A stretch of 64,000 nucleotides of DNA from Moritella sp. F3. GTDB taxonomy: Bacteria > Pseudomonadota > Gammaproteobacteria > Enterobacterales > Moritellaceae. Below the pieces are notes generated by a model. It was not told the DNA's origin. It saw only the letters and a program-made list of their open reading frames with translations, and made no database searches. The first letter of the stretch is position 1. Each line of letters opens with the position of its first letter. This document shows, piece after piece, positions 55,063 to 64,000 of the stretch. The stretch spans positions 62,001-126,000 of the forward strand of contig NZ_BLRL01000008.1 of NCBI RefSeq assembly GCF_015082335.1, written 5' to 3'. Made by a program: the position numbers and the translations under genes.

Positions 55063-55155
55063 CCTCTCACAAATCGCTTCTATGCGTTATACTTAAAATG
55101 CAAGATAGTTAAAGGGGATAATTTTTGTTTGCAGCAAAAACCCTGAATAATAAAG

Positions 55156-55189
55156 ATGCCTAACAGTGAAAGCTGTTAGGTATTTTTTT
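55156..55189 (+). terminator. Terminator of the maltoporin gene
   Basis: Stem CCTAACAG (55159-55166) / CTGTTAGG (55173-55180), extendable by three more pairs, followed by a seven-T run to 55189. It ends 3 bp before the convergent kinase stop. Confidence 0.88.
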
Positions 55190-55191
55190 GG

Positions 55192-57183
55192 CTAAATTGA
55201 CTGGCTAGTGCTATCGCTAGGTAACCATGTGTTAAGCGCCTTACTTAGTCGTTCTGGAGAAATAGGTTTAGTGATATAATCATCCATGCCAGCGGCAAGG
55301 CATTTCTCTCGGTCGCCCTGCATCGCATTGGCTGTCATGGCGATGATAGGAATTTTATGGTTCATCTTTGTCTGAAAACTGCGAATCAGTGTGACTGCCT
55401 CGTAACCATCCATTATCGGCATTTGGCAATCCATTAGCACTAAGTCGTAAGTTTTGCTTTCAAGCGCATGCACAGCTTCTTGGCCGTTATTGACGACATC
55501 TGCGAAAAAGCCTAATTTTTTCAGGACCCCCGTTGCAACCAGTTGGTTAGTAAGGCTATCTTCGGCAAGTAAAATACGAACATTTTTACGCGTAGTTGGT
55601 GGTATTGGATATTCGGTAACGGCTGTTGTTATCATGTTTAATTGTGTTTGTGATGGCGCTTGTGCTTTGGCAAAGCGAGCAGTAAACCAGAATTCAGCCC
55701 CTTTACCTTCTTCGCTGATAATTCCAATTTCCCCTCCCATCAATTCGGATAATTGTTTTGATATAGAAAGGCCCAAACCGGAACCGCCATATTTGCGAGT
55801 CGTCGATGAATCTACCTGGGTGAATTTATCGAACAGTCGCTTTTGTCGATCTTCAGGTATACCTATACCAGTATCTTTTATTGAAAATCGAAGTTCCATT
55901 TCATTTTCTGTTGCTGATAATAAGGTGACCAAAATAATAACTTTGCCCTTCGAGGTAAACTTAATCGCATTGCCTAGTAGATTCGTTAATACCTGTCTTA
56001 AGCGTTCAGGGTCACCTTGAGCGTATATCGGCACTTGGGAGGCTATCTCGCAGTTAAACTCTAAGCCTTCGGCTTGAACTTGCTGAGAGTGCAGAGTACA
56101 TAAATTATGAATTATTGCGTGTAAATCAAAATCGATGATTTCTAAATCCAGCTGACCCGCTTCAATCTTGGAAAAGTCGAGAATATCGTTAATGAGGCTC
56201 AGTAATGATTCGCCGCTGGCGCGAGCTATTTGTGCATAGTGGCGCTGTTCGTCCTTGAGCTGTGTATCTAGCAGTAAATCGAGCATTCCGATAACACCAT
56301 TCATAGGTGTGCGGATCTCGTGGCTCATATTAGCGAGAAACTCACTTTTGGCGCTGTTCGATTCCTCGGCTTTTTTCGCAAGTATGCTCGTGGTGACAAT
56401 ATTCTCGAGCAGTTCTTCATTCATACCGCTGATTTTCTTCGCCATTATGTTGGCACGGGTCTTCTCATTACTTGCCTGTAGTGCAGATTGCATAGCTTCA
56501 TTTTTGCTGATGAGTAGTGATTCTTGGCTATTTAAAATATTGTTGCGCATGATATTAAAATTTTCGGTTAGCTGACCAATTTCATCCTTTGAAACGGGCG
56601 GTAAACTAATGTCAAAATTACCGTTGGCCAATTCCTTAGTCGCTTGTTTTAGTTTTAATATTGGCAATTGGATTAATTGGTTCTGCATAAACAATTCAAT
56701 GCATATAATGAGCAGCATCATTAGGATTAAAAAAATTTTAAGTTCCAAAATACGCCGTTCGGTAAACTCGTGTTTGGCGGCCCAATCGATGTGTAGTGTA
56801 AGATATCCTACAGTAATATCTTCATTTACCAATGGATAATCAATCTTAATATGGTTGGCATGTTGTTCTGACAGGGCGACTTCATTTGATGAAAAAAGTG
56901 GATACTTTTGTTTTCTATCAGCGTCGTATAATGTTAGGTGTGCCCAGTTTTGTTGGTGTAATTGTTTTTGATAATCTAATGATGAAAACAAGGTTGCAAA
57001 GTCATTCGCGATTAAATATCTAATCACATCGTTTTCTATAGATTTGATTCCATTTTGCATTTGTTCTCTAAAATCAGCACGCGCATAATTAAATAATTTT
57101 GGCGCCCAATACCATTGAATTACACTCGTGAAAATACAAAAACCAACAATGACAGGGACCATTAGCTTTAATTTAATGCTCAT
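55192..57183 (-). CDS. Hybrid sensor histidine kinase (BarA-like layout without Hpt)
   Basis: A 663-residue membrane kinase: TM1 (about 7-27), periplasmic domain (28-145), TM2 (about 146-166), HAMP (167-220), a coiled-coil linker, HisKA with His288 ([15 protein letters not shown]), HATPase ([10 protein letters not shown]) and a C-terminal receiver with Asp585 ([13 protein letters not shown]). No Hpt domain is present, so phosphate must pass to a separate Hpt protein. It lies between the porin and malK genes on the minus strand but has no clear link to maltose. The ATG at 57183 has AAGGG upstream. Confidence 0.9.
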   Translation of the reverse strand: MSIKLKLMVPVIVGFCIFTSVIQWYWAPKLFNYARADFREQMQNGIKSIENDVIRYLIANDFATLFSSLDYQKQLHQQNWAHLTLYDADRKQKYPLFSSNEVALSEQHANHIKIDYPLVNEDITVGYLTLHIDWAAKHEFTERRILELKIFLILMMLLIICIELFMQNQLIQLPILKLKQATKELANGNFDISLPPVSKDEIGQLTENFNIMRNNILNSQESLLISKNEAMQSALQASNEKTRANIMAKKISGMNEELLENIVTTSILAKKAEESNSAKSEFLANMSHEIRTPMNGVIGMLDLLLDTQLKDEQRHYAQIARASGESLLSLINDILDFSKIEAGQLDLEIIDFDLHAIIHNLCTLHSQQVQAEGLEFNCEIASQVPIYAQGDPERLRQVLTNLLGNAIKFTSKGKVIILVTLLSATENEMELRFSIKDTGIGIPEDRQKRLFDKFTQVDSSTTRKYGGSGLGLSISKQLSELMGGEIGIISEEGKGAEFWFTARFAKAQAPSQTQLNMITTAVTEYPIPPTTRKNVRILLAEDSLTNQLVATGVLKKLGFFADVVNNGQEAVHALESKTYDLVLMDCQMPIMDGYEAVTLIRSFQTKMNHKIPIIAMTANAMQGDREKCLAAGMDDYITKPISPERLSKALNTWLPSDSTSQSI

Positions 57184-57666
57184 TTAGGCCCTTACTTTGG
57201 TTGGATGTGAAATCTATCTAAGTTCATGTTTTTTTAAATGGTCCATAATCTATCATAGTGGCAATGGTTACTTGTTGCATAGGAACGCCTTGCAGTAATA
57301 AGCGTAACTGAAATGAGAACATGCAAACTTCCTTTTATCGATGACATGCCATTAATTGTAGTAATCGAATTTATAATCACCTCTATATTGTCGATGTGAT
57401 AAAACTCATCGTCATAAGGTATTAGGGCGTAACAATGAAGTATTGTAGAGGTAAGTCAAAGTGACCAAAATTATGCACAATTAAATCTATATGGCAGCGG
57501 TCGTTACGTCTTATATTTCTTGTTCATCGAGGGCACTGAAAATAAGAGAGTAAATAGTGAGGATAATAATTAAGATGTCGAGATGACTTAATTAAATACA
57601 AGGGGTAATAGCCAATACCTTGCATATTGGCTAAGTTGATTGAAGCGTCTGAAACCCTATAAATAA
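57184..57666 (-). other. 483-bp intergenic region between malK and the hybrid kinase gene
   Basis: No open frame with coding character is seen. It holds the malK 3' end and the promoter of the hybrid kinase. I see no clear terminator hairpin with a T-run downstream of malK. Confidence 0.4.
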
Positions 57667-58776
57667 TTAACTGGTTGTTTCTTTATACAAACGCTGGCAG
57701 GCTTGACCATCTTTATGGAACAAGTGGCAGCGATGTGCAGGAATACCAATATCTAATTTCTCGCCAGCTTCAATTGATAGCGTATCAGCAACACGATAAA
57801 TCACATCTTCATCACTGCCTTCAATGTGTAAATAAACTTGGGTTTCATTACCCAATTTTTCAACCACAATAGTTTCACCGGCAATCACGATATCAGCTTG
57901 TTCAACTGAGACTAAATGCTCAGGGCGAATACCTAGGGTCATTTCATCACCCGCGTTAACCGTTTTACCATCAACAGGGATCCAGGTACTCTGGCAATTC
58001 GGTAGCAGTACTTCGACACGGTCAGCTTCAGTCGCTTGAATATTGACGTTAATAAAATTCATTTTTGGTGAGCCAATAAAACCAGCGACAAAAATATTTT
58101 TCGGATAATGATAAATATCGAGCGGGGCGCCGACTTGCGCCACATTACCACCGTCGAGTACTACGATCTTATCGGCCATAGTCATCGCTTCAACTTGATC
58201 ATGTGTTACGTAGATCATGGTGCAGCCTAATTGCTTGTGCAGCTTGGCTAATTCAATACGCATTTTTACCCGTAATGCAGCATCTAAATTTGATAATGGT
58301 TCATCTAACAAAAATACTTCTGGTTGTGATACTAACGTACGACCAATCGCCACACGTTGACGTTGTCCACCAGATAATGATTTTGGTTTACGATCTAATA
58401 ATGGCGTTAATTGCAGAATATCTGCCGCATGTTTCACGCGATCTTTAATTAACTGTTTATCTGCTTTTGCTAATTTTAAGCCAAACGACATGTTATCGGT
58501 TAAATCTAAGTGTGGGTAAAGCGCATAAGATTGAAATACCATGCCGACACCACGTTTAGAGGGTTCGACATCGTTCATGCGTTTGCCACCAATAAATAAA
58601 TCACCCGAGGTGATATCTTCAAGCCCAGCAATACAACGTAACAGAGTTGACTTACCGCAACCTGACGGACCAACGAAAACGACAAATTCACCATCGTTTA
58701 TTTCTAGATCTACGTTTTTAGAAATCAGTACATCATCATAGGCTTTACATACATTGTTTAACGTGACAGTTGCCAT
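57667..58776 (-). CDS. malK: Maltose/maltodextrin ABC transporter ATP-binding protein
   Basis: A 369-residue ATPase of the maltose importer (E. coli MalK 371). Walker [10 protein letters not shown] (36-44), the Q-loop [11 protein letters not shown], signature LSGGQRQ (134-140), Walker B VFLLDEP (154-160) and H-loop His192 are intact, followed by the MalK-type OB regulatory domain with LGIRPEHL. It is divergent from malE across 397 bp, the same arrangement as in E. coli malK-lamB/malEFG, but lamB here is a separate unit. ATG at 58776 follows AAGGA. Confidence 0.95.
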   Translation of the reverse strand: MATVTLNNVCKAYDDVLISKNVDLEINDGEFVVFVGPSGCGKSTLLRCIAGLEDITSGDLFIGGKRMNDVEPSKRGVGMVFQSYALYPHLDLTDNMSFGLKLAKADKQLIKDRVKHAADILQLTPLLDRKPKSLSGGQRQRVAIGRTLVSQPEVFLLDEPLSNLDAALRVKMRIELAKLHKQLGCTMIYVTHDQVEAMTMADKIVVLDGGNVAQVGAPLDIYHYPKNIFVAGFIGSPKMNFINVNIQATEADRVEVLLPNCQSTWIPVDGKTVNAGDEMTLGIRPEHLVSVEQADIVIAGETIVVEKLGNETQVYLHIEGSDEDVIYRVADTLSIEAGEKLDIGIPAHRCHLFHKDGQACQRLYKETTS

Positions 58777-58863
58777 CTCGCGAGTCCTTTTTATGACTAA
58801 TTAGAATATCTTACACAGCATTCTTCGATGTTGATAGTGTGTTTTATACAGGTCTTAACTGCA

Positions 58864-59083
58864 TCATCCTTGAGAAAGATTTTTAGGGGGGAGTAGATAG
58901 GAGGAGTGCATAGATCACATTTTATTGATGGTTGCTTTATTATCACTCTAAATAGGTAATTTATTGCGCATTAGTGTGCGAGTCATCGCATTTTTATCGC
59001 CTTTATTAATCAACTAAGTAAAATATATTGTTCAAGTTCACGCTTTTGGATTTGCGGGTGCTAGGCGTAGGGTAAAGGATGAT
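58864..59083. promoter_or_regulatory. MalT-box-like motifs in the malK-malE intergenic region
   Basis: GGAKGA hexamers occur at 58864-58869 (minus), 58900-58905 (plus) and 59078-59083 (plus). A near match (GGGGGAGTAG) lies just before the second. Several copies between divergent mal genes resemble the E. coli malEp-malKp layout, but a six-base motif occurs often by chance. Confidence 0.4.
58975..58990. promoter_or_regulatory. CRP-like site between malK and malE
   Basis: TGTGC-N6-TCGCA matches 8 of 10 conserved positions of the CRP consensus. It lies near the centre of the 397-bp divergent region, 184 bp before the malE ATG. A second perfect half-site (TAGATCACA, 58911-58919) is nearby. Confidence 0.4.
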
Positions 59084-59173
59084 GTTGGTAATGACTTTTT
59101 GTATGACTATACCATCCAACACAGACAGCTTGTCTGGTAAGTTTGAACGCTAATTTAATAAGGATATAAAGTG

Positions 59174-60349
59174 ATGAGAAAAACCTTAACGGCAGTTGCA
59201 CTACTAACTGCAATGAACTCTTTTTCTGCCTTTGCTGCTATTGAAGAAGGCCAGTTAACGATTTGGATTAACGGTGACAAAGGTTACAACGGTCTTGCTG
59301 AAGTTGGTAAACAGTTTGAAGCTGATACTGGCATCAAGGTGACTGTCGCACATCCAGATAGCTTACAAGACAAGTTTCCACAAGTCGCGGCTACAGGCGA
59401 TGGTCCTGATATCGTATTTTGGGCACATGATCGTTTTGGTGGTTATGCGCAAGCCGGTTTATTAGCTGAAGTTAAACCATCGAAAGAATTAAAAGATAGC
59501 ATGATCGACTTTACGTGGGATGCGGTTAAATACAATGGTAAATATATCGGTTACCCAGTCGCGGTTGAATCGTTATCACTTATCTATAATAAAGATTTAG
59601 TTAAAACGCCACCGAAGAATTGGGAAGATATCGCTGCATTAGATAAGCAGCTTAAAACCCAGGGTAAATCTGCGATCATGTGGAACTTAAAAGAACCGTA
59701 CTTCACTTGGCCTCTGATGGCTGCTGACGGTGGTTATGCGTTTAAAACCAATGCGACGGGTTATGATGTTAAAGATGCTGGTGTGAATAACGCGGGCGTT
59801 AAAGGTAGCATGGCGTTAGTACAAAAACTATTAACGGATAACGTCATTTCTCCTGATATGGATTACTCGGTATCTGAGTCTGAATTTATCAAAGGCAATG
59901 TGGCGATGACGATCAATGGCCCGTGGGCATGGGGTAACGTTGATAAATCGGAAATAAACTATGGTGTTGCACAATTACCGAAGTTTAATGGTAGTCACTC
60001 TAAACCGTTTGTGGGTGTATTAACGGCGGGTATCAGCACGGCGTCGCCAAACAAAGATTTAGCCGTTGAGTTTATCGAAAACTACTTATTGACTGATGAA
60101 GGTCTGGCTAAAGTGAACAGTGACAAGCCATTAGGTGCTGTGGCATTGACATCATACCAAGAGCAGTTAGCGACAGATAGCCGTATTGCGGCAACAATGG
60201 ACAATGCAATGAACGGTGAAGTAATGCCGAACATCCCACAGATGAATGCATTCTGGGGCGCAACTAAAAATGCCATCATTAACATTGTCGATGGTCGTCA
60301 ATCGATTGATGCGGCATTAAGTGATGCAGAAAAGCAGATGACTAAATAG
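59174..60349 (+). CDS. malE: Maltose/maltodextrin-binding periplasmic protein
   Basis: A 391-residue periplasmic binding protein (E. coli MalE 396). The signal peptide ends near SAFA/AIEEG. The mature sequence [32 protein letters not shown] is close to E. coli MBP, and [26 protein letters not shown] and NGPWAW are conserved ligand-site blocks. AGGA lies 9 nt before the ATG at 59174; a GTG at 59171 is an alternative. It begins the malEFG operon, followed by a 134-bp gap with stem-loops before malF. Confidence 0.95.
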   Translation: MRKTLTAVALLTAMNSFSAFAAIEEGQLTIWINGDKGYNGLAEVGKQFEADTGIKVTVAHPDSLQDKFPQVAATGDGPDIVFWAHDRFGGYAQAGLLAEVKPSKELKDSMIDFTWDAVKYNGKYIGYPVAVESLSLIYNKDLVKTPPKNWEDIAALDKQLKTQGKSAIMWNLKEPYFTWPLMAADGGYAFKTNATGYDVKDAGVNNAGVKGSMALVQKLLTDNVISPDMDYSVSESEFIKGNVAMTINGPWAWGNVDKSEINYGVAQLPKFNGSHSKPFVGVLTAGISTASPNKDLAVEFIENYLLTDEGLAKVNSDKPLGAVALTSYQEQLATDSRIAATMDNAMNGEVMPNIPQMNAFWGATKNAIINIVDGRQSIDAALSDAEKQMTK

Positions 60350-60399
60350 GCTTTAAGCCCTTTTTGTTTAAGTCTTCTTTGTTTTAATACTCTCTGTTT

Positions 60400-60459
60400 A
60401 GTACTTTTGTTTTAATCATCGGAAGTACTGAGATAAGAGGAGGGGTCATCTCTCCTCTT
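60400..60459 (+). promoter_or_regulatory. Two stem-loops between malE and malF
   Basis: Stem-loop 1: AGTACTT (60400-60406) / AAGTACT (60423-60429). Stem-loop 2: AAGAGGAG (60435-60442) / CTCCTCTT (60452-60459). Neither has a T-run, so they look like RNA-processing or stabilising structures. Similar intercistronic structures (REP elements) lower MalF relative to MalE in E. coli. Confidence 0.55.
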
Positions 60460-60483
60460 GCTGTTTATTAGGTAGGTTCTTCC

Positions 60484-62085
60484 ATGCAGACTGTTAAAGT
60501 AGCTGAAATTCTGGGTGATGATACACCAGACTCTCAACAGACTCCCGACCAAGTCAATTCTCGATTTATTTCTCCGCATTTTATTAAATGGTGCACCCTG
60601 ATCCTGATTGGGTTAATGAATGGTTATGCGTCAATATTGATGTACTCACGTGGTGAGACGTCATTTGCTGTATTAACCTTGATATTAACTTCGTTAGCCT
60701 TGTATATTTTTGGTAGTAAAAAGACTTATGCACACCGTTATATTTACCCTGGTGTCGCGGGCATGATCTTGTTTATTATTTTCCCTCTGGTCTACACGGT
60801 TGGTATCGCCTTTACCAATTACAGTGCTACTAATCAGCTGTCTTTTGAACGAGCTCAATCTGTCCTGCTTGATAATACCTATCAAAGTGGTGACAGCTAT
60901 AAATTCGAGTTGTATCGCAGTGAAAATGGTTATCGTCTGGCAGTGAAAGACGGTGCGCAATTATTAGTGACTGATGAAATTAATTTAACCAAGCCAGAAA
61001 GCTTACGCTTAACGCTTAATGCCACTGATGCAGTTATCGGTAGCAAAGCGAAAATAAAAGACATTATCAAAAACCGTTCGACGTTAAATACGGTTGATTT
61101 GGTATTACCAAACGGTAACGAAATTCGCATGAGCGGGTTACGTAAATTTGCCGCAGTACAACCGCTTTATCGTGTTGAAAGCGATGGTACGACATTAGTT
61201 AATAATAAAGATAATACGGTATTGATTCCCAATATGGATACTGGTTTTTATCAGACTATCGATGCGGAAGGTAACTATATTGGCGATCCGTTAGCGCCTG
61301 GTTTTACTGTGGTGATCGGCACCGCTAACTTTGAACGTATTTGGCAAGATGATGGTATTAAAGAGCCTTTCATCAGTATTTTCTTTTGGACGATTATTTT
61401 CTCTGGTTTGTCAGTTATCGCAACTGTGGTCATCGGACTGGTATTGGCAAGTATCGTGCAGTGGGAAGCGTTACGCGGCCGTGCTGTCTACCGCATGCTG
61501 TTAATTTTACCTTACGCGGTACCGTCATTTATTTCTATCCTGATCTTTAAAGGTTTATTTAACCAAAGCTTTGGTGAAATTAATATGGTGTTAGAGGCGA
61601 TGTTTGGGCTGTCACCAAGCTGGTTCTCGGATCCTATCTCTGCCAAGGCCATGGTATTGATGGTGAATATTTGGTTAGGTTTCCCGTACATGATGATCTT
61701 AAGCATGGGTATGTTGAAATCCATCCCAGATGATTTATATGAAGCATCGGCGCTTGATGGTGCTGGGCCGCTGCAGAACTTCAAAAACATTACTTTCCCA
61801 ATGATGATGAAACCATTGTTACCGTTAATGATTGCCAGCTTCTCGTTTAACTTTAATAACTTTGTATTGATTCAGCTGTTAACACAAGGCGGACCAAACA
61901 TGATTGGTACCAGTGAGCCTGCAGGTTATACCGACTTGTTAGTGAACTACACCTATCGCATCGCCTTTGAAGGTGCTGGTGGTCAAGACTTTGGTTTAGC
62001 CAGTGCAATTACGACGCTTATCTTCTTGTTAGTGGGTGGTTTAGCACTCTTTAACTTACGTTTTACCAAGTTGTCAGAGAAGTAA
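60484..62085 (+). CDS. malF: Maltose/maltodextrin ABC transporter permease MalF
   Basis: A 533-residue permease (E. coli 514). It has the extra N-terminal helices and large periplasmic domain (about 115-285) that mark MalF, and the EAA loop [14 protein letters not shown] that contacts MalK. The C-terminal block [24 protein letters not shown] is highly conserved. The N-terminal about 35 residues are longer than in E. coli. A short purine-rich ribosome-binding site (AGGTAGG) precedes the start. malG follows after 38 bp. Confidence 0.95.
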   Translation: MQTVKVAEILGDDTPDSQQTPDQVNSRFISPHFIKWCTLILIGLMNGYASILMYSRGETSFAVLTLILTSLALYIFGSKKTYAHRYIYPGVAGMILFIIFPLVYTVGIAFTNYSATNQLSFERAQSVLLDNTYQSGDSYKFELYRSENGYRLAVKDGAQLLVTDEINLTKPESLRLTLNATDAVIGSKAKIKDIIKNRSTLNTVDLVLPNGNEIRMSGLRKFAAVQPLYRVESDGTTLVNNKDNTVLIPNMDTGFYQTIDAEGNYIGDPLAPGFTVVIGTANFERIWQDDGIKEPFISIFFWTIIFSGLSVIATVVIGLVLASIVQWEALRGRAVYRMLLILPYAVPSFISILIFKGLFNQSFGEINMVLEAMFGLSPSWFSDPISAKAMVLMVNIWLGFPYMMILSMGMLKSIPDDLYEASALDGAGPLQNFKNITFPMMMKPLLPLMIASFSFNFNNFVLIQLLTQGGPNMIGTSEPAGYTDLLVNYTYRIAFEGAGGQDFGLASAITTLIFLLVGGLALFNLRFTKLSEK

Positions 62086-62123
62086 CAGACAACAATAACA
62101 AACAGAATAGAAGGAATAACAGT

Positions 62124-63014
62124 ATGGCTATGGTACAAGGGAAATCATTAAAATATCGTGTGTGGGCTGCCCATTTGGCGCTCTGTGCGTTACTGGTAGT
62201 GATTATATTCCCATTGGTTATGGTAGTGGCAATTTCGTTGCGTGAAGGTAACTTTGCCACGGGTGGTATTATCCCCACATCACCGACATTAGATCACTGG
62301 CGTTTAGCGTTAGGCTTCTCGGTAACGAATGCCGATGGCAGTATTACACCACCGCCATTCCCTGTGTTGTTGTGGTTGTGGAACTCGGTAAAAGTCGCGG
62401 CGATATCGTCGGTGATGATTGTAGCGCTATCAACTACATCGGCTTATGCGTTTGCACGTTTACGCTTCGGCGGTAAAGACACTATCTTAAAAGCGATGAT
62501 GATCTTCCAAATGTTCCCTGCTGTATTAGCGCTGGTGGCTTTGTATGCTTTGTTCGATAAGTTAGGTCAGTATGTGCCGTTCTTGGGACTGAATACCCAC
62601 GGCGGCCTGATCTTTGCGTATCTGGGTGGCATTGCACTGCATGTATGGACAATTAAAGGCTACTTCGAATCGATTGACGGTTCATTAGAAGAAGCGGCTG
62701 CACTGGATGGTGCGACGCCTTGGCAAGCATTCCGTTTGGTGCTGTTGCCATTGTCTGTGCCAATTCTGGCGGTGGTATTTATCCTCGCGTTCATTGCGGC
62801 GGTAACCGAAGTGCCAGTGGCCTCGTTACTATTGTCTGATGTGAATAACTATACATTAGCGGTTGGTATGCAGCAGTACTTGTATCCACAAAACTACCTG
62901 TGGGGTGACTTTGCAGCTGCTGCCGTGTTATCCGCATTACCTATCACTGCGGTGTTCCTAGTGGCACAGCGTTGGTTAGTTGGTGGTTTAACGTCAGGTG
63001 GTGTGAAAGGTTAG
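62124..63014 (+). CDS. malG: Maltose/maltodextrin ABC transporter permease MalG
   Basis: A 296-residue permease (E. coli 296) forming the channel with MalF. Six hydrophobic helices are evident. The EAA loop reads [15 protein letters not shown] and the C terminus [15 protein letters not shown] matches the MalG tail inserted into the MalE-facing pore region. AAGGA precedes the ATG at 62124. It is the last gene of malEFG; a long imperfect inverted repeat follows at 63047-63098. Confidence 0.96.
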   Translation: MAMVQGKSLKYRVWAAHLALCALLVVIIFPLVMVVAISLREGNFATGGIIPTSPTLDHWRLALGFSVTNADGSITPPPFPVLLWLWNSVKVAAISSVMIVALSTTSAYAFARLRFGGKDTILKAMMIFQMFPAVLALVALYALFDKLGQYVPFLGLNTHGGLIFAYLGGIALHVWTIKGYFESIDGSLEEAAALDGATPWQAFRLVLLPLSVPILAVVFILAFIAAVTEVPVASLLLSDVNNYTLAVGMQQYLYPQNYLWGDFAAAAVLSALPITAVFLVAQRWLVGGLTSGGVKG

Positions 63015-63046
63015 CTCGCTAATAACGTCATAAAGTAAGTAATTAT

Positions 63047-63098
63047 AAGTGTCGTTACGAACCTGTATGGCAGGTACAGTTAGCTTGTAACGATACTT
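63047..63098 (+). repeat. Branched inverted repeat after malG
   Basis: AAGTGTCGTTAC (63047-63058) pairs with GTAACGATACTT (63087-63098) with one G-T pair, and an inner hairpin ACCTG/CAGGT (63061-63075) branches from the loop. No T-run follows, so it is not a typical terminator; it may stabilise the malEFG 3' end. The rest of 63015-63620 shows no gene I can support. Confidence 0.55.
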
Positions 63099-63620
63099 GT
63101 ATAATTTAAGCCAGTAGATGATGTTTCTTTGTTGAAAGAAGCGTTGTCCGCTGGCTTTGTTGTTTGTGAAGTGAATTTGGAAATGAGACATGCTATTAAC
63201 GTATTTCAGCGAGCTTTCTCTGGCAAAATCTGGAAGCAATTACTATTGGCTAGTTTAATCACTCTAACAAGGTTTTACACTGAAGTGGCTTTGCATACAG
63301 GTATAATGAAATCTAGTCTAATCTAATTATGTTTTTCTAAACATCGGTGGTTTATATTAGCAAACAGTCTCAATTTTATTTTTGTTAAATATAAGGTGTT
63401 GAAATATAAAGCTTCTATACTTTATCAAATTGACTTATAGAGAACCCTATAAATAAAAGTCTTAATTTTGCGGAACGGAATACTTAAATCCAGACTACCA
63501 TTAACCTATTAATACATTGATTGTAAAAGCAACTTAAGATGTTTTTATTTGATTTTTACAGCATTTTAAGAAAGTACTTATAAAGACGTCTGTATAATAA
63601 GGCAATAGGGAGTTTTGCAC

Positions 63621-64000
63621 ATGTTGAATGCTTTTACTCAATTTATAGAGTCCTCTTTTGAGTTTATCTGGTCTCTGCTGCTCTTCGTGTTGGAATACCC
63701 ATTGATGCCTAATCAGCGTATTTTCTGGCTGTATATGCTCAGTTCCAGCATTCTGGCCTTCTATGTCTTTTATGTAAGTATCCGGCTAGATCCATCACAT
63801 AGATCATCTCTCAAGGCATTTATCCGTTTTCTACTCCCAAAGGATATTTGGCTCAATTCATCTGCTTGGCTCGATGTTAGATATTTCTTTTTTCACCAGA
63901 TATTTCGCCTGATTATCTACGGTGCGTTTCTGGCCGGAGTGCTTAATCTGACCTTTCAGGTTATTACTGGTAGGGCAGACCTGATTGGGGGAAATGCGCT
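63621..64000 (+). CDS. Sterol desaturase / fatty acid hydroxylase family protein, N-terminal part, truncated by the window edge
   Basis: An open frame from ATG 63621 to the window end (126 complete codons, no stop). The N terminus is hydrophobic with at least two membrane segments (about 15-26 and 35-52). The block FLLPKDIWLNSSAWLDVRYFF matches the conserved entry to the sterol desaturase superfamily, and the diagnostic HxxxH clusters would lie beyond the window. AGGGAG lies 8 nt before the start. Likely an integral-membrane di-iron hydroxylase/desaturase; the substrate is unknown. Confidence 0.7.
   Translation, partial: MLNAFTQFIESSFEFIWSLLLFVLEYPLMPNQRIFWLYMLSSSILAFYVFYVSIRLDPSHRSSLKAFIRFLLPKDIWLNSSAWLDVRYFFFHQIFRLIIYGAFLAGVLNLTFQVITGRADLIGGNA

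Noticed and set aside
58904..58919. Full CRP site at the perfect TAGATCACA half-site near malK
   Set aside because: The opposite half (GAGTG) matches none of the TGTGA positions, so only a half-site is present.
63129..63326. 65-codon plus-strand frame after malG
   Set aside because: Starts at a non-ATG codon in AT-rich spacer, with no Shine-Dalgarno and no family resemblance. It could be a gene remnant, but nothing in it supports that.

Overview
The window looks like chromosomal DNA of a marine, probably cold-adapted gammaproteobacterium related to Moritella, Psychromonas or Shewanella. This is inferred from gene content and order: purB-hflD-mnmA, the epmC/COG3199/yfcL cluster, a monomeric isocitrate dehydrogenase, two BCCT osmolyte/amine carriers, a lipase with its foldase, and a MalKEFG maltose system with a LamB-type porin. 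Base composition is AT-rich (by eye about 40% GC). I see no phage, transposase, integrase, rRNA, tRNA or CRISPR array.

Layout. 1-1353: the end of an AapJQMP-type amino-acid ABC operon. 1482-7905: small accessory genes (a SpoIIAA/STAS-like protein, an acetyltransferase fused to a thioredoxin, two more GNATs, an outer-membrane protein, an Mpo1-like protein) around the peroxide-defence pair ahpC/ahpF. 8065-10060: a two-gene unit of a class V PLP enzyme and a 2-oxoglutarate/Fe(II) dioxygenase. 10443-20768, all minus strand except one small plus-strand gene: purB, hflD, mnmA, an rluE-type pseudouridine synthase, an acyltransferase with a C-terminal SGNH domain, monomeric icd and cnoX (ybbN). 20946-24196: a secreted DUF1800/DUF1501 pair.

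24340-30910 is the most distinctive part. Two paralogous BCCT carriers each have the same leader, carrying two inverted repeats, and the same terminator stem. Between them lie a Crp/Fnr-type regulator and an operon of a periplasmic molybdopterin-oxidoreductase-like protein and a membrane diguanylate cyclase. The first carrier has lost a tryptophan of the substrate path that the second retains. I read this as a duplicated, diverged transport and signalling island.

31012-42534: an ABM-domain protein, a LysE exporter, an OYE flavin reductase and MFS pump divergent from a LysR regulator, an isolated assimilatory nitrate reductase (nasA), a TrhA/hemolysin III protein, a membrane-anchored propeller-like protein, and the epmC cluster. 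43142-47390: a secreted lipase and its foldase, whose 3' end overlaps a convergent glgX-like gene by 108 bp. 47612-53219, all minus: a six-EF-hand periplasmic protein behind a BaeSR-like two-component pair, then a LruC-domain exoprotein with a companion lipoprotein.

53785-63014 is the maltose/maltodextrin region: LamB-type porin, an unrelated-looking hybrid histidine kinase, malK, and divergent malE-malF-malG. CRP-like and MalT-box-like motifs lie upstream of the porin and in the malK/malE intergenic region, and stem-loops lie between malE and malF. GlgX nearby suggests that imported maltodextrin and stored glycogen are handled together. The window ends inside a sterol-desaturase-family gene.
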